Positions 53,721 to 62,292 of a DNA stretch of 64,000 nt are shown piece by piece. The DNA comes from CADEFQ01 sp050249415. GTDB taxonomy: Bacteria; Pseudomonadota; Gammaproteobacteria; Steroidobacterales; Steroidobacteraceae. A program made the translations under genes and the position numbers. The notes under the pieces are model-generated. The model was not told the origin of the DNA. It searched no databases and saw only the letters and a list, made by a program, of their open reading frames with translations. Where the stretch lies: the NCBI GenBank assembly GCA_050249415.1, contig JBFWQO010000001.1, positions 124,001 through 188,000 of the forward strand, read 5' to 3'. The first letter of the stretch is position 1. Each line of letters starts with the position of its first letter.

Positions 53721-55443
53721 TCCCCGCATCTTCCTCTGGCTCGGCCTCGTCCTGCTCGCCTGGATCAACTACGAGACGTGGACGCGCGACTACGCGCCGA
53801 AGCCGAAGTCGCCCGCCGAGATTGCGCAGGAGGCAAAGGCGGTGGCGCAGCGCCGCGCGCAGCTCGAGGAGAACGTGCCGCGGGCGACCGTGCCTGCGCC
53901 GGCAGCGGCCCCGGCCGGCTCGCCGGCCGGCGACACCGGTGCCGGCGAAGTGCCGGGCGCGGCACCCGTGGACGTCGCCGGCGCACCGGAGCCGGCGCCG
54001 GCAGGTTCCGCCGTCGTGCATGTCGTCACCGACGTGCTCGATCTCGACATCGGCCTCACCGGCGGCGAGCTGCGGCGTGCGGACCTGCTCGCCTATCCGC
54101 TGGTCAAGGGACAGTCGACGCCGGTACGGCTCTTCAATCGCGACGGTGCGCAAGGTTTCTACGTGCTGCAGACGGGGCTGACGGGCGGGACCCACGGGGC
54201 GCCGCACCCGACGCATCTCGCGACCTTCACGTCGGCGGCGAGCGAGTACCGGCTCGCGCCGGGCGCAAAGTCACTGCGCGTGCCGCTTGCGTGGACCGAC
54301 GGCCACGGCGTCACCGTGACGAAGGTCTTCATCTTCGAGCGCGGCCGTTACGACATCGGCCTCGAGTATGACGTGAAGAACGCGAGCGCCGCGCCCTGGT
54401 CGGCCGCGCCCTATGCGCAGATCCTGCGCGACAATATTCCCGTCGAGCGTTCGATGTTTTCGCCCGACAGCTATGCCTTCAAGGGCCCCGCGTACTACGA
54501 CGGTACGAAGTACCAGAAGCTGAAGCTCGACAAGGAAGAGAACCAGCAACTGTCGCTCGACGTGACGGGCGGCTGGATAGCGGGGATGCAGCACCACTTC
54601 GTCACGGCGGTGGTCCCGCCGGTGGCGGCCACGACGCATGTCGCGCTCAAGGTCGACGGCAACAAGTACCTGCTGTCGACCGTGGGGCGCGCGCAGACCG
54701 TGGCGCCCGGTGCCGCCGCCACCTTCAAGGAGACGCTGTTCGTCGGTCCGAAGCTGCAGTCGCAGCTCGAAACGACCGGCCCCGAGCTCGAGCGCGTCGC
54801 CGACTATGGCCTCCTCACGCCGCTCGCCAAGCCGCTGTTCATCCTGCTCAAGTGGCTGCACCGGCTCGTCGGCAACTGGGGCTGGGCGATCGTGCTCGCG
54901 ACCTGCATCCTGAAGGCGGTCTTCTATCCGCTGTCGGAGAAGGCCGGCAAGTCGATGGCGAAGATGAAGACGCTCACGCCGCGCATCAAGAACCTGCAGG
55001 AGCTGTACAAGGACGATCGCGAGAAGCTCGGCCGCGCGATGATGGAGCTCTACCAGCGCGAGAAGATCAACCCGGTGGCCGGCTGCCTGCCGATCCTGAT
55101 CCAGATGCCGGTGTTCCTCGCGTTCTACTGGGTGCTGCTCGAGAGCGTGGAGATGCGCCAGGCGCCGTTCATGCTCTGGATCAATGACCTGTCGTCGCGC
55201 GATCCGTACTTCGTCCTGCCCGCGATCATGGCCGCCGCGATGTTCGCGCAGTACAAGCTGAACCCCGCGCCGCCCGACCCGGTGCAGGCGAAGGTGTTCA
55301 TGATCATGCCGTTTGCGATGTCGGTGATGTTCGCGTTCTTCCCCGCGGGGCTCGTGCTCTACTGGGTCACGAACACCGTGCTGTCGATCGCGCAGCAGTG
55401 GAACATCAACCGGCGGATCGAGGCGCAGGCGGCCAGGAAGTAG
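53710..55443 (+). CDS. yidC: membrane protein insertase YidC
   Basis: 577-aa Oxa1-family insertase. One N-terminal helix (NPRIFLWLGLVLLAWINYETW, start only), a Pro/Ala-rich linker, a periplasmic beta domain (about 105-340) and a five-helix core (about 375-560). The core contains the hydrophilic-groove Arg region and IQMPVFLAFYWVLLESVEMRQAPF. Inserts Sec-dependent and independent membrane proteins. The ATG at 53710 fits the family N terminus. Confidence 0.97.
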   Translation: MTTNPRIFLWLGLVLLAWINYETWTRDYAPKPKSPAEIAQEAKAVAQRRAQLEENVPRATVPAPAAAPAGSPAGDTGAGEVPGAAPVDVAGAPEPAPAGSAVVHVVTDVLDLDIGLTGGELRRADLLAYPLVKGQSTPVRLFNRDGAQGFYVLQTGLTGGTHGAPHPTHLATFTSAASEYRLAPGAKSLRVPLAWTDGHGVTVTKVFIFERGRYDIGLEYDVKNASAAPWSAAPYAQILRDNIPVERSMFSPDSYAFKGPAYYDGTKYQKLKLDKEENQQLSLDVTGGWIAGMQHHFVTAVVPPVAATTHVALKVDGNKYLLSTVGRAQTVAPGAAATFKETLFVGPKLQSQLETTGPELERVADYGLLTPLAKPLFILLKWLHRLVGNWGWAIVLATCILKAVFYPLSEKAGKSMAKMKTLTPRIKNLQELYKDDREKLGRAMMELYQREKINPVAGCLPILIQMPVFLAFYWVLLESVEMRQAPFMLWINDLSSRDPYFVLPAIMAAAMFAQYKLNPAPPDPVQAKVFMIMPFAMSVMFAFFPAGLVLYWVTNTVLSIAQQWNINRRIEAQAARK

Positions 55444-55445
55444 GC

Positions 55446-55519
55446 ATGGTGCCGGGTGTACGGTTGTTCGGTTATTGCCCGGGGCCGCAATAACCGAACA
55501 ACCGTACACCCGGCACCAT
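55446..55519. repeat. 33-bp perfect inverted repeat after yidC (REP-like)
   Basis: Two perfectly complementary 33-bp arms (55446-55478 and 55487-55519) separated by the 8-nt loop CCGGGGCC. Arms begin ATGGTGCCGGGTGTACGG. The element fills the gap between convergent yidC and the oxygenase gene and may stop transcription from both sides. Its arm start recurs at 63649-63659 after mnmE. The style resembles REP/BIME elements, but no RAYT transposase is nearby. Confidence 0.8.
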
Positions 55520-56461
55520 TCAGACCGGTCGGCTGCGCATCCACTGCGAGAAGAGCCACTTCTCGCCGCGGGTCGTCGGCGCGCCCGCATGGATCGTGTT
55601 GAAGTCGGGCCGGCCCGCGGCGTCCACGTTGAAGAAGAGCAGCGCATCACCGCGTGCGCCCTTGTAACGGAAGTGGATGCGCGGAAAGTCGGTCTCGCCC
55701 CCCTCATAGTCGTCGTTGAGGTAGACGAGGAATGTCGCGACGCGCTGGCCGCGACGCTCGACCTCGCGCGCCAGCGCCGGGGTCGTCGTTTCCTGGAAAT
55801 CGCCGTGTGGCTTGAATTCCTGCCCCCGCTCGTAGTGCAGCAGCTTCGCGACTTCGAAGTGGTCCGTCGCGATCCCGGCGGCGGCGGCAATCCGGTCGCG
55901 CAGCAACGCCAGGAGCACGCTCGCATTGCCGAAGGTGTAGTCGGATTCCGTATTGGTGCGCGCGTTGCTCGCTTCGTGCCCCTCGGCGTCGTGGCGATAG
56001 ACGAGGGCGCGCCGCAGGTTGTGGCGCCCGCGTTCGATCAGCCAGTCGCATTCGGCCGGCGTCGCGAAGCACTCGAACACGCGGATCCGCGGCGATTCCG
56101 CGACGATGCGCGGTGGCGGCGCCGCGGTGAGCGCGGCGACATTGACGTCGACACCGCCCCGCAGCAGCAGCTGCAGTTCCTCGCGCGCCGATGTCCAGCC
56201 GAGGGCGGCCGCGCGCCGCAGGCACGTCACCGCATCCGCGAGGCTGCGCGGGCGCAGCACCCCGAAGGCGGCGAGCAGCGCGAGCTGTGCGGTCGCCTCC
56301 GGATGGCCGCGCGAGGCCGCCTGGTTGAGGCACGCGACTCCTTCCTGCGGCGTCGCGGGCACCCCGTCGCCGAGGAGCAGCTTGCGACCGAGCGCGGTCA
56401 GCGCATCGAGGTCGCCGCTCGAGGCGCGGGCGCGCAGGTGAAGGAGTGTGGGGGGGAGCAT
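55520..56461 (-). CDS. Sel1-repeat plus prolyl 4-hydroxylase-like 2OG-Fe(II) oxygenase
   Basis: 313-aa protein in two parts. Residues 5-105 form Sel1-like helical repeats (GDLDALTALGRKLLLGDGV, AVTCLRRAAALGWTSAREEL). Residues 120-310 are a P4H-type dioxygenase with the metal triad H-x-D in FKPHGDF and a distal His in NTIHAG, plus the 2-oxoglutarate-binding Lys in GEKWLFSQW and ARTNTESDY. It probably hydroxylates proline or another residue of a protein partner recruited by the repeats. Start ATG 56461, with TATAAG of a palindromic repeat ending 8 nt upstream. Confidence 0.88.
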   Translation of the reverse strand: MLPPTLLHLRARASSGDLDALTALGRKLLLGDGVPATPQEGVACLNQAASRGHPEATAQLALLAAFGVLRPRSLADAVTCLRRAAALGWTSAREELQLLLRGGVDVNVAALTAAPPPRIVAESPRIRVFECFATPAECDWLIERGRHNLRRALVYRHDAEGHEASNARTNTESDYTFGNASVLLALLRDRIAAAAGIATDHFEVAKLLHYERGQEFKPHGDFQETTTPALAREVERRGQRVATFLVYLNDDYEGGETDFPRIHFRYKGARGDALLFFNVDAAGRPDFNTIHAGAPTTRGEKWLFSQWMRSRPV

Positions 56462-56465
56462 ACCC

Positions 56466-56492
56466 GGAGCTTATAGCTCATGGCCGTGAGCT
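56466..56492. repeat. AGCTATAAGCT-type palindromic repeat, copy c
   Basis: GGAGCTTATAGCTCATGGCC then GTGAGCT. On the minus strand it reads GAGCTATAAGCTCC and supplies TATAAG 8 nt before the oxygenase ATG, the same geometry as copy b at trmL. Confidence 0.6.
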
Positions 56493-56505
56493 GCGGGCTT
56501 CCCGA

Positions 56506-57264
56506 TCACCGTAACCTCCGTGCGACCAGCGCCCGTGCAAGGGCGAGGCCGAACACTGCAATGAGGGCGAGGGCGAGCAAGTGGCCGCCGGCGTTCCCGA
56601 TCGGCTGGCCGAGAACGATCGCGCGCATCAGCCCGGTCGCGTGCGAGAGCGGCAGCACCTGCGCAACGACCTGCACGGCCGGTGGCAACTGCGCGGTCGG
56701 GAAAAACACGCCGGACACCAGCATCATCGGCGTGATGAACAGCGTGAAGTAATAGACGAAATGGTCGTAGGTCTTCGCGATCGCCGTCACCACGAGCGCG
56801 AGACCTGCGAACGCGAGGCCCGTCAGCAGCATCAGCGGCAAAGCCCACAGCGCCGTGGGGCTGCGCACCAGCCCGAGCGCCGCCATCACGACGAAGATCG
56901 CGACACCCGACAACGTGCCCTTGAGTGCCGCCCACACCCACTCGCCGACGACGATGTCGGTCACGGTCATGGGCGCGTGCAGTATGCCTTCCCACGTGCG
57001 CTGCTGCTTCAGGCGGGCAAACGCGGACCACAGCGCCTCGAAGCTCGCGGAATACATCACGCCGTAACAGATCATGCCGGAGCCGAGGAACTCGAGGTAC
57101 GGCAGGCCCCCCACCGTAGGCAGGAGGCTCCCGAGACCGAAGCCGAGGCCGACGAGCCAGAAGAGCGGGTCGAGCAGATTGCCGACGAGGGAGGCGGCGA
57201 GGAGCTTGCGCCACACGCGATAGTTGCGATAGACGACATGGCGGAAGCGCAGTGCGTCAGTCAC
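56506..57264 (-). CDS. ABC-2 type transporter permease (NodJ-like)
   Basis: 252-aa membrane protein with six helices. RNYRVWRKLLAASLVGNLLDPLFWLVGLG at the N terminus (pattern) and YFTLFITPMMLVSGVFFP near the C terminus are the ABC-2/NodJ-type signatures. It pairs with the ATPase encoded immediately upstream (8-bp overlap) as an exporter of a lipid- or polysaccharide-like substrate. The Nod name reflects family only. Confidence 0.9.
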   Translation of the reverse strand: MTDALRFRHVVYRNYRVWRKLLAASLVGNLLDPLFWLVGLGFGLGSLLPTVGGLPYLEFLGSGMICYGVMYSASFEALWSAFARLKQQRTWEGILHAPMTVTDIVVGEWVWAALKGTLSGVAIFVVMAALGLVRSPTALWALPLMLLTGLAFAGLALVVTAIAKTYDHFVYYFTLFITPMMLVSGVFFPTAQLPPAVQVVAQVLPLSHATGLMRAIVLGQPIGNAGGHLLALALIAVFGLALARALVARRLR

Positions 57265-58162
57265 GAAGGTCGCGCCCGGTGAGTTTCAGGAACACGTCCT
57301 CGAGGTTCGCCGAGCGACGCAGCACGCGCAGTTCCGGCTCGGCCGCCAGGGTCGCGAGCAGCGGCTCGGGGTCCCGGCAATAGCAGAACGCCGTGTCGCC
57401 GGTGAGTTCGGCGCGCCGGGCGAGGCGCTTCGCATGCGCCTCGAACCAGGCGCCGACTCCCTCGCCGTACACTTCGATCACGACGGGTTCGATCTCGCGG
57501 TCGATCAGCACATGCGGCGGCGCCTCGGCGATGAAGGCGCCGCGGTCCATGATCGCGACGCGATCGCAGAGCCGCTGTGCCTCGTCCATGAAGTGCGTCG
57601 TGAGGATGATCGTGCGGCCTTCGCCGAGCAGGCGCTTCAGCCGCTGCCAGACGAGGTGCCGCGCCTGAGGGTCGAGGCCGGTAGTCGGCTCGTCGAGGAA
57701 GAGCACGCGCGGATCGTTGACGAGCGCGCGCGCGATCGTGAGCCGCCGCCTCATGCCTCCCGAGAGCGCTTCGATCGGCGCGTCGGCCTTGTCGGCGAGT
57801 CCGGCGTAGTCGAGCAGCCAGGGCACACGTGCGGCCACCTCGGCGCGGGTCAGGCCGAAGTAGCGGCCGAACATCCTGAGGTTCTCGCGCACCGTGAAGT
57901 CGGGGTCGAGGTTGTCGAATTGCGGCACGACGCCGACGCGCGCGCGCGCCTCGCGCGCGCGCGCCGGCACCGGCAGCGAATCGAGCGTGATCCCGCCGGC
58001 ATCGGGCGCGGTGAGCCCGAGGCAGCAGCGCAGCGTCGTCGTCTTGCCGGCGCCGTTCGGGCCGAGGAGCCCGTAGCATTCACCCGCATCGACGTGAAAG
58101 CTGACACCGCGCACCACCTCGAGGGCACCGAACTTCTTGCGCAGATCGTGTACCGTCAGCAC
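57257..58162 (-). CDS. ABC transporter ATP-binding protein (NodI-like)
   Basis: 301-aa ATPase of an ABC-2 exporter. Walker A LLGPNGAGKTTTLRC, Q-loop in VVPQFDN, signature LSGGMRRRLTIARALVNDP, Walker B VLFLDEPTTGLDP and switch His in LTTHFMDEAQ. The C-terminal extension (about 225-300) resembles the DUF4162-type tail of this subgroup. First gene of the two-gene exporter operon. Confidence 0.95.
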   Translation of the reverse strand: MLTVHDLRKKFGALEVVRGVSFHVDAGECYGLLGPNGAGKTTTLRCCLGLTAPDAGGITLDSLPVPARAREARARVGVVPQFDNLDPDFTVRENLRMFGRYFGLTRAEVAARVPWLLDYAGLADKADAPIEALSGGMRRRLTIARALVNDPRVLFLDEPTTGLDPQARHLVWQRLKRLLGEGRTIILTTHFMDEAQRLCDRVAIMDRGAFIAEAPPHVLIDREIEPVVIEVYGEGVGAWFEAHAKRLARRAELTGDTAFCYCRDPEPLLATLAAEPELRVLRRSANLEDVFLKLTGRDLRD

Positions 58163-58236
58163 GGCCGACAGGATACCGGACGGCCCTTGCGGGCGAGCGC
58201 GAATGTCGCCACAGTGCCCGGCAAAAGGGGGTGACC

Positions 58237-59472
58237 GTGTCCCGCGGATTTACCATCGCGCTCGTCGTGGCGCTCGTGCTCGGTGTGATCGTCGGCTATG
58301 TGTGCCACGTCGAGGTCACCGATCCGGCGGCGCTCGCCCGCCTGGCCGGCTACTTTGCCCTCGTCACCGACGCGTTCCTGCGCCTCATCAAGATGATCAT
58401 CGGCCCGCTCGTGTTCTCGACCCTCGTCGTCGGCATCGCGAACATGGGGGCGGGTCGCGCCGTCGGCCGGGTGGGCGTGCGCACCGTCGGCTGGTTCCTG
58501 TTCGCGTCGATCTTCTCGCTCGTCATCGGCATCGTGATGGTGCTGCTGCTCGATCCCGGCAGCGAACTCGCGCTCGACATGCCCCGGGCCGACGCGGCGA
58601 GCGGCATGCAGCTGGCGCAGCCGGGCCTCGAGGAGTTCGTGCACAGCCTCGTGCCGCGTTCGATCGCCGAGGCGATGGCGAACAACTCCATCCTGCAGAT
58701 CGTCGTGTTCTCGGTGTTCTTCGGCATCGCGCTCGCCTCGCTCGGCGAGCGGGGCCGCGGCCTGATCGACGTGATCGACCAGGTCGCGCACGTGATGCTG
58801 AAAGTCACGGAGTACGTGATGTGGGCGGCGCCACCCGCGGTGCTCGCGGCGGTGGCCGCCACCGTCACGGCGGAAGGGCTCGGCATCCTCGGCACCTACG
58901 GCAAGTTCATCGGGGGCTACTACCTCGCGCTGATCGTGCTGTGGACGCTGCTCCTCGTCCTCGGTGCCGCGGTGATCGGGCCGCGCATACGCACGCTCGT
59001 CTCGATGATCCGCGAGCCGCTGCTGCTCGCGTTCTCGACCGCGAGCTCGGAGGCCGCGTATCCGAAGACGCTCGAGCAACTGCAGCGCTTCGGCATCTCG
59101 CGCCGCATCGCGAGCTTCGTGCTGCCGCTCGGCTATTCGTTCAACCTCGACGGGTCGATGATGTACTGCACCTTCGCGACCCTGTTCATCGCGCAGGCCT
59201 ACGGCATCAAACTCGGCGGCGCGCAGCTCGTGACGCTGCTGCTCCTCCTGCTCGTGACGAGCAAGGGCATCGCGGGGGTGCCGCGCGCCTCGCTCGTCGT
59301 GCTCGCCGCGACGCTGCCGCATTTCGGCATCCCGGACGAAGGGCTGCTCCTCGTCCTGGCGGTCGACCAGTTCCTCGACATGGGCCGCAGCGCCACCAAT
59401 GTCGTCGGCAACTCGGTGGCCTCCGCCGTCGTCGCCAAATGGGAAGGCGAGCTCGGGCAAACACCGTCCTGA
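58237..59472 (+). CDS. dicarboxylate/amino acid:cation symporter (GltP/DctA type)
   Basis: 411-aa carrier with eight helices and two hairpins. The substrate region is well conserved: AFSTASSEAAYPKTLEQL (HP1 tip), YSFNLDGSMMYCTFATLFIAQ (TM7, N-L-D-G replacing N-M-D-G) and KGIAGVPRASLVVLAATL (HP2). Likely takes up C4-dicarboxylates, glutamate or aspartate. The second GTG (58237) is preferred because AAGGGGG lies 6 nt upstream; a GTG at 58231 is the alternative. Confidence 0.92.
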   Translation: MSRGFTIALVVALVLGVIVGYVCHVEVTDPAALARLAGYFALVTDAFLRLIKMIIGPLVFSTLVVGIANMGAGRAVGRVGVRTVGWFLFASIFSLVIGIVMVLLLDPGSELALDMPRADAASGMQLAQPGLEEFVHSLVPRSIAEAMANNSILQIVVFSVFFGIALASLGERGRGLIDVIDQVAHVMLKVTEYVMWAAPPAVLAAVAATVTAEGLGILGTYGKFIGGYYLALIVLWTLLLVLGAAVIGPRIRTLVSMIREPLLLAFSTASSEAAYPKTLEQLQRFGISRRIASFVLPLGYSFNLDGSMMYCTFATLFIAQAYGIKLGGAQLVTLLLLLLVTSKGIAGVPRASLVVLAATLPHFGIPDEGLLLVLAVDQFLDMGRSATNVVGNSVASAVVAKWEGELGQTPS

Positions 59473-59536
59473 GCGCGGCGCTTGCGCGGGAACTGGCGGG
59501 GCGCTATTTAGGAGTTTCCAGGATCCGGGGACCGCC

Positions 59537-60037
59537 ATGAGCTATCGACTACACGTCAACGGCGAGGTGCACACGGTCGACGTGCCCGGCGGGATGCCGC
59601 TCCTCTGGGTGCTGCGCGAGAGCCTCGGGCTCGTCGGCACGAAGTTCGGCTGCGGGATGGCGCTCTGCGGCGCATGTACGGTCCATGTGGATGGCGTTGC
59701 CCAACGCTCGTGCCAGCTGCCGGTATCCGGGGTCGGCGACGCGCATGTCACGACGATCGAGCACGTGGGCGCGACGTCCATCGGGGCACGGCTGACGAAA
59801 GCCTGGCTCGACATCGACGTGATGCAGTGCGGCTACTGTCAGGCGGGGCAGATCATGAATGCGGCCTCGCTGCTCGCGACCACGCCCAGGCCCACGCGTG
59901 AGGAGGTCCGCAACGCCATGGCCGGCAACATCTGCCGCTGCGCCTGCTACAACCGCATCGAGACCGCCATCCAGATGGCGGCGGGCCTCGATCCGGCCGA
60001 TGAGGCGCCCGATGGGGACGAGGCCCATGCGGTCTGA
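59537..60037 (+). CDS. (2Fe-2S)-binding subunit, IorA/CoxS-like
   Basis: 166-aa small subunit of a molybdenum hydroxylase. N-terminal plant-type [2Fe-2S] binding motif C-G-x5-C-G-A-C (FGCGMALCGACTVHVDG, residues about 37-53) and the C-terminal cluster MQCGYCQAGQIMNA...GNICRCACYNRI. Transfers electrons from the molybdenum cofactor subunit. The next gene starts inside its end, so the two are coupled. Confidence 0.92.
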   Translation: MSYRLHVNGEVHTVDVPGGMPLLWVLRESLGLVGTKFGCGMALCGACTVHVDGVAQRSCQLPVSGVGDAHVTTIEHVGATSIGARLTKAWLDIDVMQCGYCQAGQIMNAASLLATTPRPTREEVRNAMAGNICRCACYNRIETAIQMAAGLDPADEAPDGDEAHAV

Positions 60038-62252
60038 CCGGCGCCTGTTCCTGAAGGCCTCGCTGCTGGCGGGCGGCGGGTTCGCGCTCGAAGCGTTGGT
60101 CGGCGGACCGGTGCGCGCGGCGATGGTCGCCGGCGGCCCGGCCGGGCGGGTCGCCACGGCAAACACCATGCTCACCGCGTTCGTGTCCGTCGCGCCCGAC
60201 GGGCAGGTGACGATCGTCGGCAAGAACACGGAGATCGGCCAGGGCGTGAAGACCTCCCTGCCCATGATCGTCGCCGACGAGCTCGATTGCGACTGGTCGC
60301 AGGTGCGCATCGTGCAGGCCGATGCCGACCTCGCGCGCTACGGCGTGCAGGTGGTGGGCGGCAGCATGTCGACACCGACCAACTGGTTGCCGATGCGCCA
60401 GACCGGGGCCGCGGCACGCGCGATGCTGCTGCAGGCGGCGGCGGGGCAGTGGTCCGTGCCGGTGGCGGAGCTCACGACTTCGCTGGGTCGCATTCTGCAT
60501 GCGCCCAGCGGGCGCTCGTGTGGCTACGGCGAGGTGGCGGGTGCTGCGGCGCAGCTCGCGCCGCCGGCGCCCGAATCGTTGCGGCTCAAGTCGCCCGAAG
60601 AGTTCACCATCATCGGGCGACCGATCGTCGGCATCGACAGCGCGCGTGTGCTGCGCGGCGAGCCGCTCTTCGGCATCGATACGCGCCTGCCGGGCATGCT
60701 CTTCGCCGTCTACGAAGTGGCGCCCGCGCACGGCGGGCGCCTGGTGAAGGCGGACATCGAGGCTGCGAAGGCGGCGCCCGGCGTGCGACATGTCGTGCCG
60801 ATCACGGGTGACGGCAACGCGGACACCGGGCTCGCCGACGGCATCGCGATCGTCGCGACCCACTGGTGGCTCGCGAACCAGGCACGCGCCAGGCTCGCCG
60901 CGCAGTGGGACCTCTCGGCGGCGAAGGGCCACAGCACGGAGCACTATCGCGCGCGCGCGCAAGCGCTGCTCGCCGCCGGAGGCGGGCAGGAGCTGCGGCG
61001 CGAGGGCGATCCCGACGCCGCGCTCGCGGCGGCCGCCAAGCGGGTCTCCGCACGTTACGATTATCCGTTCCTCGCACACGCCACGCTCGAGCCGCAGAAC
61101 TGCACGGCGCTCTTCAGTGACGGCAGGATCGAGATGTGGGCGCCGAGCCAGATGCCGGCGCGGGGCCGCGAGCTCGTGCAGAAGCTGCTGCGGCTGCCCG
61201 CGCTCGACGACGTGACCGTGCACGTCACGCGCGCCGGCGGCGGCTTCGGGCGCAGGGGGCTGAACGACTACATGCTGCAGGCGGCCGCGATCGCGCACGC
61301 GCTGCCCGGCACACCCGTGCAGCTCATCTGGTCACGCGAAGATGACATCCGCCGCGATTACTACCGTCCTGCCGGCTGGCACGGCTTCGAGGCGGGGCTC
61401 GACACGGACGGGCGCCTCACGGCGTTCACGGACCATTTCGTCACGTTCGGCGAGGGCGCGCACGTGACGCGCGCCGGCGGGCTCACGCTCACGATGCCCC
61501 CCGCGGATCTCGTTCCGCACCTGCGCTTCACGCAATCGAAGATGCCCACCGTGCTGACGACCGGCTGGTTGCGCGCGCCAGGCTCCAATGCGCTGTGCTT
61601 TGCGTCGCAATCCTTCCTCGACGAAGTCGCGCTCGCCGCGGGCAAGGACCTGCCGGCATTGATGCTGGAGCTCGTCGCGACGCCGCGCGTCATCGCGCCC
61701 TTCGGCGGGCGCGGCGCGCCGTTCGATACGGCGCGCGCGCGCGGCGTCATCGACAAGGTGCTGCAGATGTCGCGGTGGGCCGGCACGCCGCGGGGGGTCG
61801 CGGGTGTCACAGGTGCGCCCGCGCGCGCCAAGGGCTTCGCATTCTATTTCTGCCACCAGGGCTACTTCGCCGAAGTGGTGGAAGCGAGCGTCGCCGGCGC
61901 CGACGTGACCGTCCACAAGGTGTGGGTCGCGGGCGACATCGGCCGCCACATCGTCAATCCGCTCGGCGCGGAAAACCAGGTGCGCGGCGCGATCATCGAC
62001 GGCCTGGCGCAGGCGCTCATGGGGCAGTCGATCGAAGTCGTCGACGGTGTCGTGCAGCAGAGCAATTTCCACGACTTCCAGCTCGCGCGCATGCCGATCA
62101 CGCCGGCGATCGAGATCGCGTGGGTGACCTCCGGGCATCCGCCGACGGGCCTCGGCGAGCCCGCGCTGCCGCCGGTGATACCGGCGTTGACGAATGCCAT
62201 TTTCGCCGCTACCGGGCAGCGCATTCGTTCGCTGCCGGTGAAGCTCGCCTGA
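60027..62252 (+). CDS. molybdopterin-binding subunit, IorB/aldehyde oxidase-like, Tat-exported
   Basis: 741-aa large subunit of the xanthine dehydrogenase superfamily, isoquinoline 1-oxidoreductase-beta type. Tat signal DRRLFLKASLLAGG near the N terminus indicates periplasmic location after folding. Cofactor contacts GKNTEIGQGVKTSLPM, GGGFGRRG and the catalytic Glu in GLGEPALPP are present. The substrate is an aldehyde or N-heterocycle, undetermined. The start at 60027 is chosen because it places the twin Arg at residues 5-6; 60012 is possible. No FAD subunit or MoCo chaperone is adjacent. Confidence 0.9.
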   Translation: MRSDRRLFLKASLLAGGGFALEALVGGPVRAAMVAGGPAGRVATANTMLTAFVSVAPDGQVTIVGKNTEIGQGVKTSLPMIVADELDCDWSQVRIVQADADLARYGVQVVGGSMSTPTNWLPMRQTGAAARAMLLQAAAGQWSVPVAELTTSLGRILHAPSGRSCGYGEVAGAAAQLAPPAPESLRLKSPEEFTIIGRPIVGIDSARVLRGEPLFGIDTRLPGMLFAVYEVAPAHGGRLVKADIEAAKAAPGVRHVVPITGDGNADTGLADGIAIVATHWWLANQARARLAAQWDLSAAKGHSTEHYRARAQALLAAGGGQELRREGDPDAALAAAAKRVSARYDYPFLAHATLEPQNCTALFSDGRIEMWAPSQMPARGRELVQKLLRLPALDDVTVHVTRAGGGFGRRGLNDYMLQAAAIAHALPGTPVQLIWSREDDIRRDYYRPAGWHGFEAGLDTDGRLTAFTDHFVTFGEGAHVTRAGGLTLTMPPADLVPHLRFTQSKMPTVLTTGWLRAPGSNALCFASQSFLDEVALAAGKDLPALMLELVATPRVIAPFGGRGAPFDTARARGVIDKVLQMSRWAGTPRGVAGVTGAPARAKGFAFYFCHQGYFAEVVEASVAGADVTVHKVWVAGDIGRHIVNPLGAENQVRGAIIDGLAQALMGQSIEVVDGVVQQSNFHDFQLARMPITPAIEIAWVTSGHPPTGLGEPALPPVIPALTNAIFAATGQRIRSLPVKLA

Positions 62253-62292
62253 TTCGCGCAGCGTTGGCCAGTCGGTGCGCGACAGGAGCGTC

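Noticed and set aside
56506..58162. Nod-factor export function for the ABC pair
   Set aside because: NodIJ resemblance is family-level only; no nod genes are present.
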